In this document: one piece after another, positions 1-5,163 of the stretch
Layout: every line of letters starts with the position of its first letter
Position numbering within the stretch: position 1 is the first letter of the stretch
Source: Deltaproteobacteria bacterium
Lineage (GTDB): Bacteria; Myxococcota_A; UBA9160
Direction: 5' to 3'
Assembly (NCBI GenBank): GCA_003520425.1
Contig: DOUU01000017.1
Coordinates: forward strand, 4,353 to 9,515
DNA length: 5,163 nt
Notes under the pieces: generated by a model
Databases searched by the model: none
Told to the model about the DNA's origin: nothing
Seen by the model: the letters and a program-made list of their open reading frames with translations, nothing else
Translations under genes and position numbers: made by a program

Positions 1-39
1 CGCCGTGCGTAGGGGGCCACTATCCCGAGCCGCGTCACA

Positions 40-2391
40 TTGCTCGCTGACGTCGCCGACGTCGTCGCACGCTCTCACGACCTGCAGGAGACGCTCGGCA
101 ATGTCGTCGAGCTCGTCGTCAAGAAGCTGGGCGCCGACGTGTGCTCGATCTACCTGACCGATCCCAGTCTGGAGCACCTGACGCTCTGGGCCACCCGGGG
201 TCTTGCGCCGGAGGCGGTGGGGCGGGTGAGGCTCGCATTCGGCGAGGGACTGGTCGGGCAGGCGGCGCGCGAACGCAAGCCCATCGCCGTCGAGCGCGCC
301 CAAGACGACCCGCGCTTCCGCTTCTTCCCCGGCACCGGCGAGGAAAGATTCCAATCGCTGCTGGCGACCCCTCTGCTCGTGCGCGGAATGCCGATCGGCG
401 TGCTCGTCGTCCAGACGGAGCAGCCCCGGCAGTTTGACACCCAGGACATCGACCTGCTCCAGACCTGCGCGCAGCTCATTGCTCCCGTCGTGATGAACGC
501 CCGGCTGCTGGATCTCGTGGCACGCACGGAGGAGGAGCGCAGCCGGGTGGTGGCGAAGCTTGTGAACTCCGGGCTCCAGCTCCACGGGCTGCGCACCGCA
601 GAGCAGGCGCCACCGCCCAGCGTCGAGCTGCGAGGCTCGCCCACCTCGGCCGGCATCGCGATTGGACCGCTCTACCGACTCGAAGATCCCGTGGATCTCG
701 CGCGGCTCGACTACGCGCCGAATCCCGACGAAGTGCAAGAGAAGCGTGACCTTCAGCGCGCGATCTCGGAAGCTCGCAGCGAGCTCGACGACGTGCGCGA
801 TGAGGTCGCCGAACGCTTTGGCCCGGAGTTCGCCGCGGTCTTCAATACGCACATTCAGATCCTCGAGGACAAAGGCTTCACGGGGCGGGTCGAGCGTGCC
901 GTGGAAGACAGCGGCAATGCCCTGCAGGCGCTGCGTGACGTGCTCGACGACTACAGGCAGACCTTCGAGTCCATCGAGGATCCGTATTTTCGGGAGCGCG
1001 GCAGCGACATCGAAGACGTGGGTCGCCGCGTGATGGCGCGGCTGCTCGGGGTCCGCCATCACAACGTGCCGCTCCAGGACGGTTCGATCGTGGTGGCCAA
1101 GGAGATCCTTCCCGCCCACTTCGCGCTGCTCGAGACCGAGAAGATCGCGGCGCTTATCGCCGAGCACGGAGGCGCCACGTCGCACGGAGCGATCTTCGCC
1201 CGCTCGCTCGAGATCCCGGCCGTGACGGGAGTGACGGGCATCCTGGAGGCCACCCGGCCCGGCGAGCTGGCCATCGTGGATGGCGCCTCGGGACGCGTGT
1301 ACCTGCGGCCCGATGCTGCGCTGCGCGCCGAGTACGAGCGCGCGCAGCAGCGTTACGAGCTCGCGGCCGAGCACCTCGACACGCTCAAGTACCGACCCGC
1401 CGAGACGCGCGACGGCCGACGCATTCTGCTCACGGCCAATGTGGGATTGCTGAACGACCTGCGTCTGATCGAGCAGCACGGCGCGGAAGGCGTGGGCCTG
1501 TTCCGCACGGAGCTGCTCGCGATCGCCCATCGCGGATTTCCCGAGGAAGAGGAGCAGGAGCGGCTCTACGAGCGCGTGGCCAAGGCCATGGCGCCGCGGC
1601 CGGTCACGATCCGCACGCTCGACCTCGGGGGCGACAAGGCCGTTCCCCTCCCAGACGTGACCGACGAGGAGAATCCGCAGCTTGGCTGGCGTTCGACGCG
1701 GCTCATGCTCTCGCACGAGGCGCCGTTCCGCGCGCAGCTGCGTGCGATCCTTCGTGCGACGACGCGCTGCAACGTGCGGGTCCTGCTCCCGCTGATCGGC
1801 TCCGTCGAGGAGCTGCGCCTCGCCCGAGCGCTGCTCGAATCGGCCAAGGAGGAGCTCTGCAATCGGGGCGTGCCGTTCGACCGCGATGTTCCCGTGGGCA
1901 TCATGATCGAGGTGCCGTCGGCCGCGCTCATCGCCGGTGCGCTGGCTCGCGAATGCGACTTCTTCAGCATCGGAACCAATGACCTCACCCAGTACACGCT
2001 CGCCGTCGACCGCGGCAACGAGCGGGTCGCCCACCTCTACGATCCCCTTCACCCGGCGGTGCTCGCGCTGATCGATCGCAGCGTTCGCGCCGCTTCGCGC
2101 GCGGGCATTCCCGTTTCGCTGTGCGGGGAGATGGCCAGCAACCCCCTCGCGGTTCCCCTCCTCGTGGGTCTTGGCATCGGGGAGCTCTCCGGGACCCCAA
2201 GCGCCGTGCCCGTCGTGAAGGAGATCGTGCGTGCTCTCGACGCGGGCAAAGCCGCCGAGGCGGCCCGCAGCGCGCTGGAGGCCGCGACGGTGGAGGACTC
2301 ACACGCCATCGCCGCCGCGTGCCTGCGAGAGGCCGGCCTGCTCGACCACCCGGACGTCGGCAGCTGGCTGCGAGGGCTGCTCGGGGAATAG
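40..2391 (+). CDS. ptsP: PtsP: GAF domain-PTS enzyme I (phosphoenolpyruvate-protein phosphotransferase, EI-Ntr type)
   Basis: Cytoplasmic enzyme that autophosphorylates a histidine from PEP and passes the phosphate to an HPr/NPr-type carrier. Of 783 residues, about 15-157 form a GAF sensor domain (GADVCSIYL, GEGLVGQAA, then a LATPL...IGVLVVQ strand). A charged helical linker (about 158-190) follows. Enzyme I starts near 198: an HPr-binding helical part (about 225-345), the swivelling phosphohistidine domain with GGATSHGAIFAR (His382), and a PEP-binding barrel (about 450-745). Every catalytic residue I recall from E. coli enzyme I has a counterpart at identical spacing: His382, Arg489, Arg525, Glu624, Asp648, Arg658 and Cys695 (His to Cys 313 residues in both). 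The enzyme therefore looks fully active. In proteobacterial PtsP the GAF domain senses glutamine; whether this one does is unknown. The start is TTG: a TAG at 10-12 closes the frame and no ATG or GTG lies between, so the exact start is less certain than the identity. No PTS partner is in view. Confidence 0.96.
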   Translation: MLADVADVVARSHDLQETLGNVVELVVKKLGADVCSIYLTDPSLEHLTLWATRGLAPEAVGRVRLAFGEGLVGQAARERKPIAVERAQDDPRFRFFPGTGEERFQSLLATPLLVRGMPIGVLVVQTEQPRQFDTQDIDLLQTCAQLIAPVVMNARLLDLVARTEEERSRVVAKLVNSGLQLHGLRTAEQAPPPSVELRGSPTSAGIAIGPLYRLEDPVDLARLDYAPNPDEVQEKRDLQRAISEARSELDDVRDEVAERFGPEFAAVFNTHIQILEDKGFTGRVERAVEDSGNALQALRDVLDDYRQTFESIEDPYFRERGSDIEDVGRRVMARLLGVRHHNVPLQDGSIVVAKEILPAHFALLETEKIAALIAEHGGATSHGAIFARSLEIPAVTGVTGILEATRPGELAIVDGASGRVYLRPDAALRAEYERAQQRYELAAEHLDTLKYRPAETRDGRRILLTANVGLLNDLRLIEQHGAEGVGLFRTELLAIAHRGFPEEEEQERLYERVAKAMAPRPVTIRTLDLGGDKAVPLPDVTDEENPQLGWRSTRLMLSHEAPFRAQLRAILRATTRCNVRVLLPLIGSVEELRLARALLESAKEELCNRGVPFDRDVPVGIMIEVPSAALIAGALARECDFFSIGTNDLTQYTLAVDRGNERVAHLYDPLHPAVLALIDRSVRAASRAGIPVSLCGEMASNPLAVPLLVGLGIGELSGTPSAVPVVKEIVRALDAGKAAEAARSALEAATVEDSHAIAAACLREAGLLDHPDVGSWLRGLLGE

Positions 2392-2434
2392 GCGCTGTCC
2401 GCGGAGCGGCGAGAGTGCCGAGGCCGCGCCCGCG

Positions 2435-3133
2435 CTAGAGCCCGAGCCGCTCGTCCGCCTCCCGGGTCGCACGCTCGATTTCCCGCTCGATCTCAAGGCG
2501 CGTCTGCTCGAGCTCTTCGGCCGTCATCTCCGCTCGGATCGGGATCGGCCGGCCGAAGACGGCGACGACCCGAGCGAAAGGGAGGGGCAGGAGCGTTGTG
2601 TCCCAACTGCCGAAGTGAAGGCAGGGTCGCGCGGAGAGCCCGACGGGCTGCACGGGGACGCCCGCGGCGCGCGCGAGTGCGACGACGCCCGCTTTTGCGA
2701 CACGCGCCGGGCCGCGGGGTCCGTCGCACAGCAGCGCGGCGGAATGCCCGGCCCGCACGAGTTCGACCTGCCGCCGCAAGGCGCTCGCTCCCCCGCGCGA
2801 GCTCGACCCGCGCGGCGAGCGCGCGAAGCCGAGGCCAGAGAGCACAGACTCGATCCAGTCGCCGTCCCGACTGCGGCTCACCATGACCACGATTCGCTGA
2901 TCCCGGAAGAAATGGGCGGCGATGAAGAGGCCGCGGTGCCACAGGGCGCCGGCGACCGGGGTTTTGCCCGGACCCACCGGATTTTCGCCCAGCACCTCGA
3001 CACGCCACGTGGCACCGAGAAGGCGCACGAGACCCGCAGCCATGCGGCCGAGAAAGCCCCGCAAAGCGCGCCACCGGCGCTGCGGCCTAGTGGCTGCGGA
3101 AGACGAGTGCGGCGGTGCCGCGGCGGGGTTCAT
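2435..3133 (-). CDS. DUF374 / LPLAT-superfamily lysophospholipid acyltransferase-like protein
   Basis: A 232-residue protein read on the minus strand. The conserved blocks match the DUF374 family of the lysophospholipid/lipid A acyltransferase superfamily: ALWH (His66, the likely catalytic base), VSRSRDGDWI (85-94), GF...RGSSSRGGASALR (102-120), LLCDGPRGPARVAKAGVVALA (134-154) and a SWD...LPLPFARV...FGRPI block near 176-197. The classical HX4D spacing of PlsC is not obvious, which is usual for this family. A moderately hydrophobic N-terminal segment (about 27-42, FLGRMAAGLVRLLGATW) would hold the protein at the inner membrane. The last 30 residues are a charged helix. Family members are thought to acylate a lysolipid or lipid A-like substrate; the true substrate cannot be read here. 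The ATG at 3133 has an AGGGTG ribosome site 8 bases upstream; Met31 is a possible alternative start, since the first 25 residues are low-complexity and Ala/Ser/Pro/Arg-rich. It converges on ptsP with 43 bases between the stop codons. Confidence 0.88.
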   Translation of the reverse strand: MNPAAAPPHSSSAATRPQRRWRALRGFLGRMAAGLVRLLGATWRVEVLGENPVGPGKTPVAGALWHRGLFIAAHFFRDQRIVVMVSRSRDGDWIESVLSGLGFARSPRGSSSRGGASALRRQVELVRAGHSAALLCDGPRGPARVAKAGVVALARAAGVPVQPVGLSARPCLHFGSWDTTLLPLPFARVVAVFGRPIPIRAEMTAEELEQTRLEIEREIERATREADERLGL

Positions 3134-3141
3134 GGCTCGTG

Positions 3142-3147
3142 CACCCT
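3142..3147 (-). promoter_or_regulatory. Ribosome binding site of the DUF374 acyltransferase
   Basis: On the minus strand this reads AGGGTG and ends 8 bases before the ATG at 3133. It is a moderate Shine-Dalgarno match that supports the long start rather than Met31. Confidence 0.5.
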
Positions 3148-3307
3148 AGCAACCGCGCGCGTCGGACGGGAAAGCCCGTGTGAGACGAATGGCCGCACCC
3201 AAATCCACGCAAAGGTCGAGGGAGAAAAGTGGTCGACCAAGCGAATCCCTTGTGTTACCCCTCTGCCCGGTTTCCGGCCCCACAGAAACGAGACACAGGA
3301 ACGAGAG

Positions 3308-3313
3308 AAAGGA
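3308..3313 (+). promoter_or_regulatory. Ribosome binding site that fixes the coxB start
   Basis: AAAGGA lies 8 bases before the ATG at 3322. It selects this ATG over an in-frame GTG at 3229, which would add 31 hydrophilic residues in front of a good signal sequence. Confidence 0.7.
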
Positions 3314-3321
3314 CCGACGGC

Positions 3322-4344
3322 ATGCACCGCCGTGCTTCTGCCCGTACCGCCTCGATTCTGCTCGGGATCGCGGCGGCTTCGCTGTGCTTCGGGTGCTCCT
3401 GGGTGATGGCGGACAATCCCATGTCCACCGTGCATCCCGCCACCCCCGAGGGTCGGGTCATCCAGGCCATCTATGCCGAGATCACCTGGATCGTCCTGGG
3501 CATCTTCGTCGTGGTGGAGGGGCTGCTGCTGTACGCGATCCTCCGCTTCCGTCGAAAACCCGACGATACGGGGGTCCCCGAGCAGGTGCATGGCAACACG
3601 GTGCTGGAGATCGGCTGGACCATCGTTCCGGTCCTGATCGTCATGGCGATCTCGGTGCCGACGCTCCGCGGCACCTGCGCCCTTCAGCAGCCGCCCGCAG
3701 CCAACGCTCTCACCGTGCACGTGAACGGAAAGCAGTGGTGGTGGGAGTTTGAATATCCCGACTACGGGATCGTGACGGCGAACGAGCTCCATCTTCCCGC
3801 CGGCCGGATGGCCAATCTCGAGCTGCGCTCCGACAACGTGATCCACAGCTTCTGGGTTCCACGTCTCATGGGCAAGCGTGACCTTGTGCCGAGCCGGGGC
3901 CAGCGTCTTTGGTTTACGCCCGAAGAGCCGGGGTGGTACGTCGGCCAATGCGCCGAGCTTTGCGGCGCGTCGCACGCGTACATGGGCTTCCGGGTGAAGG
4001 TCGATACGCCACAGGAGTTCGCGGCGTGGATCGAGAGCCAGAAGGCGCCGGCGAAGACCGGGATGAGCGACCCGGGCTTCTTGGCCTTCATGCAAGCGGG
4101 CTGCATCGCGTGCCATTCGATCAACTTCGACGGCTCTCCGGCCCGCCAGCGTGTGGGCCCGAATCTCACGCACGTCGGGTCCCGCACCACGATCGCAGCC
4201 GCGCGCTTCGAGAATACGCCCGAGAACCTTGCGCGCTGGCTGCGAAATCCGCCGCTCGAGAAGCCGGGCTCGCTGATGCCGGCTCTCAATTTGAAAGACG
4301 AGCAGGTCGCTATGCTCGTCTCGTACTTGCAGAACCTCAAATAG
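3322..4344 (+). CDS. coxB: Cytochrome c oxidase subunit II with fused cytochrome c domain (caa3-type)
   Basis: Electron-entry subunit of a heme-copper terminal oxidase, 340 residues. The N-terminus is a signal sequence (HRRASAR, then a hydrophobic core about 12-24) ending either at Cys25, with a poor lipobox, or after VMA (28-30). Two membrane helices follow at about 56-74 and 97-113; the second carries VLEIGWTIVP with Glu96, matching the conserved subunit II Glu at the K-channel entrance. The periplasmic cupredoxin domain has the aromatic KQWWWEFEY stretch, His175 (VIHSFWVP) and CAELCGASHAYM: Cys210, Glu212, Cys214, His218 and Met221 complete the binuclear CuA site. A cytochrome c domain (about 248-340) is fused behind it, with CIACH (Cys261, Cys264, His265) for covalent heme c and GSLMPAL (Met319) as the probable axial ligand. 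This fusion defines caa3-type enzymes, which accept electrons from soluble cytochrome c or directly from complex III. The start is chosen by the AAAGGA site and the signal peptide. It is the first gene of an operon with coxA. Confidence 0.96.
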   Translation: MHRRASARTASILLGIAAASLCFGCSWVMADNPMSTVHPATPEGRVIQAIYAEITWIVLGIFVVVEGLLLYAILRFRRKPDDTGVPEQVHGNTVLEIGWTIVPVLIVMAISVPTLRGTCALQQPPAANALTVHVNGKQWWWEFEYPDYGIVTANELHLPAGRMANLELRSDNVIHSFWVPRLMGKRDLVPSRGQRLWFTPEEPGWYVGQCAELCGASHAYMGFRVKVDTPQEFAAWIESQKAPAKTGMSDPGFLAFMQAGCIACHSINFDGSPARQRVGPNLTHVGSRTTIAAARFENTPENLARWLRNPPLEKPGSLMPALNLKDEQVAMLVSYLQNLK

Positions 4345-4360
4345 GCCCTCCAAGCCGAGC

Positions 4361-4376
4361 GATCTGGGAGGAGATC
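4361..4376 (+). promoter_or_regulatory. coxA ribosome binding site inside the loop of a small inverted repeat
   Basis: GGGAGG at 4366-4371 is a strong Shine-Dalgarno, 6 bases before the coxA ATG. It is flanked exactly by GATCT (4361-4365) and AGATC (4372-4376), which are perfect reverse complements. In the mRNA this could form a 5-bp stem with the ribosome site displayed in the 6-base loop. The ribosome site is certain; the meaning of the repeat is not. Confidence 0.8.
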
Positions 4377-4377
4377 C

Positions 4378-5163
4378 ATGGCCACCGCGGCGCCGCTGCC
4401 TCAAGCCGAACCGGCGTATTCCGGCTCCGGCGTTTGGAGCTGGCTCACCACCGTCGATCACAAGCGGATCGGCATTCTCTACGGCGTGACGGCATTCAGC
4501 TTCTTCTTGGTCGGGGGTGTGGAGGCCCTCGCGATTCGCGCCCAGCTGATGCGGCCGGAGCAGCACCTCGTGACCGGCTCCGCGTACAACGGCCTTTTCA
4601 CGATGCACGCGACGACGATGATCTTCCTCGCGATCATGCCGCTTGGCGCCGCCTTCTTTAATTACATGGTGCCCCTCATGATCGGCGCGCGGGACGTCGC
4701 GTTTCCGCGACTGAACGCGTTTAGCTACTGGGTCTTTTTGGCCGGCGCCCTCCTCATGAACTCGTTCTTCGTGGTGGGTGCCTTCGACGCGGCGCCGGGC
4801 TGGCTCTCCCAGATCCCGAACACGGGCTGGTTCGGCTACGCACCTCTCACGGAACGACAGTTCTCTCCCAATCTCGCCGTCGACTACTGGATGATCGGCC
4901 TGCAGATCCTCGGCGTCTCGTCCCTTGCGGCGGGCTTCAACTTCATCGTGACCATCCTCAACATGCGCGCACCCGGCATGACGATGATGCGGCTTCCGGT
5001 CTTCGTCTGGATGACCCTGGTCGTGCAGTTCCTGGTCGTTTTCGCGTTCCCGATGATCACCGTCGGCCTGATCCTCCTCACCTTCGATCGCTTTTTCGGA
5101 ACGAACTTCTACATCACCGCCAACGGCGGAGATCCGCTGCTGTGGCAGCACCTGTTCTGGCTC
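4378..5163 (+). CDS. coxA: Cytochrome c oxidase subunit I, N-terminal part (cut by the window end)
   Basis: Catalytic heme-copper subunit; 262 residues are visible and the frame stays open to the last base, whereas full-length subunits I have more than 500. The ATG follows a strong GGGAGG site. The N-terminus VWSWLTTVDHKRIGILYG is the family hallmark. Membrane helices lie at about 31-53, 75-98, 115-136, 172-194 and 209-234. His77, in FTMHATTMIF, is the first axial ligand of low-spin heme a; most relatives have MHGTTM, so Ala78 is a small departure. GARDVAFPRLN carries Asp106, the D-channel entrance, and with Asn95 and Asn113 the N/D/N set has the same spacing as Asn121/Asp132/Asn139 of the Rhodobacter enzyme. 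The sequence ends at GGDPLLWQHLFWL, just before where the family has GHPEVY, so the CuB ligands, the cross-linked Tyr and the A1/A2-defining Glu are not visible. It lies 33 bases after coxB in the same operon; subunits III and IV would be expected downstream. Confidence 0.96.
   Translation, partial: MATAAPLPQAEPAYSGSGVWSWLTTVDHKRIGILYGVTAFSFFLVGGVEALAIRAQLMRPEQHLVTGSAYNGLFTMHATTMIFLAIMPLGAAFFNYMVPLMIGARDVAFPRLNAFSYWVFLAGALLMNSFFVVGAFDAAPGWLSQIPNTGWFGYAPLTERQFSPNLAVDYWMIGLQILGVSSLAAGFNFIVTILNMRAPGMTMMRLPVFVWMTLVVQFLVVFAFPMITVGLILLTFDRFFGTNFYITANGGDPLLWQHLFWL

Larger units (their letters stand above)
3134..3321. promoter_or_regulatory. Divergent intergenic region between the acyltransferase gene and coxB
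   Basis: This is the only sizeable non-coding gap in the window (188 bases), and it must hold the start signals for the acyltransferase (leftwards) and, unless transcription reads in from elsewhere, for the coxBA operon (rightwards). I see no convincing sigma-70 -35/-10 pair on either strand; the candidates (for example TTGTGT near 3250) lack a good -10 partner. Small structures present are a perfect 5-bp inverted repeat with a 4-base loop at 3166-3179 (ACGGG-AAAG-CCCGT), a GGTCGACC palindrome at 3231-3238 with a GGTCGA half copy at 3214-3219, and CCGG-TTT-CCGG at 3267-3277. Any could be an operator, but each is short enough to occur by chance in GC-rich DNA. Confidence 0.45.

Noticed and set aside
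2392..2434. A bidirectional terminator between the convergent ptsP and acyltransferase stops
   Set aside because: Only weak inverted repeats are visible (for example CGGC at 2407-2410 with GCCG at 2417-2420) and there is no U-run on either strand.
3166..3179. ACGGG-AAAG-CCCGT hairpin as an operator or terminator
   Set aside because: Five base pairs with no extension and no U-tract; it is described in the intergenic entry but too weak to call a separate element.
3214..3238. GGTCGA / GGTCGACC repeat pair as a regulator binding site
   Set aside because: The half copy and the palindrome are short and common in GC-rich DNA; no known operator is matched.
3229..3321. In-frame GTG at 3229 as the coxB start
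   Set aside because: It would put 31 hydrophilic residues before the signal sequence, whereas the ATG at 3322 has an AAAGGA site at 8 bases.
2231..3406. A 391-codon plus-strand open frame running from the end of ptsP across the acyltransferase into coxB
   Set aside because: Arg/Pro/Ala-rich, low-complexity translation without motifs; it spans three real genes on both strands and is a shadow frame.
3130..5151. A 673-codon open frame on the minus strand antisense to coxB and coxA
   Set aside because: Its translation is rich in His, Arg, Glu, Asp and Gly with no recognisable domain, and it is the mirror of two strongly conserved oxidase genes. In GC-rich DNA antisense frames of this length are expected.
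1..5163. Mobile element, CRISPR, tRNA/rRNA or defence/biosynthetic island
   Set aside because: No direct-repeat array, transposase, integrase, tRNA-like fold or cassette signature is visible; all four genes are ordinary chromosomal functions with uniform base composition.

Overview
The window is a GC-rich, densely coded stretch of a Gram-negative-type bacterial chromosome. It holds four protein genes in two convergent/divergent blocks. The high GC content, GC-rich third codon positions, a DUF374-type acyltransferase (a family typical of bacteria with an outer membrane) and a heme-bearing caa3-type oxidase point to an aerobic or facultatively aerobic proteobacterium-like lineage or a GC-rich relative such as Myxococcota or an uncultured phylum. 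The sequence alone does not fix the taxon.

Layout. Positions 40-2391 (+) encode PtsP, a GAF domain fused to a complete PTS enzyme I. After a gap of only 43 bases, a convergent gene at 2435-3133 (-) encodes a DUF374 / LPLAT-superfamily acyltransferase. A 188-base divergent intergenic region (3134-3321) separates it from a cytochrome oxidase operon. That operon begins with coxB (3322-4344, +), a CuA subunit II with a fused C-terminal cytochrome c domain. It continues after 33 bases with coxA (4378 to the window end, +), the heme-copper subunit I. coxA has no stop codon in the window and is cut off just before the residues that would carry the first CuB histidine.

How the genes work together. 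CoxB and CoxA form the catalytic core of a caa3-type terminal oxidase. Electrons enter at the covalent heme c of CoxB, pass to its CuA centre, then to heme a and the heme a3-CuB site in CoxA. There O2 is reduced to water and protons are pumped. All visible ligands and the D-channel entrance residues are present. PtsP would start a nitrogen-type (regulatory) phosphotransfer chain by autophosphorylating from PEP; no HPr/NPr or EIIA gene lies in the window. The acyltransferase is probably a membrane lipid or lipid A-type acyltransferase and has no evident functional link to its neighbours.

I found no mobile element, CRISPR array, RNA gene or clearly undescribed system. The points most worth checking are a small inverted repeat that places the coxA ribosome binding site exactly in its loop, the forced TTG start of ptsP, an atypical lipobox and an extra periplasmic cysteine in CoxB, and the unresolved A1/A2 class of the oxidase.
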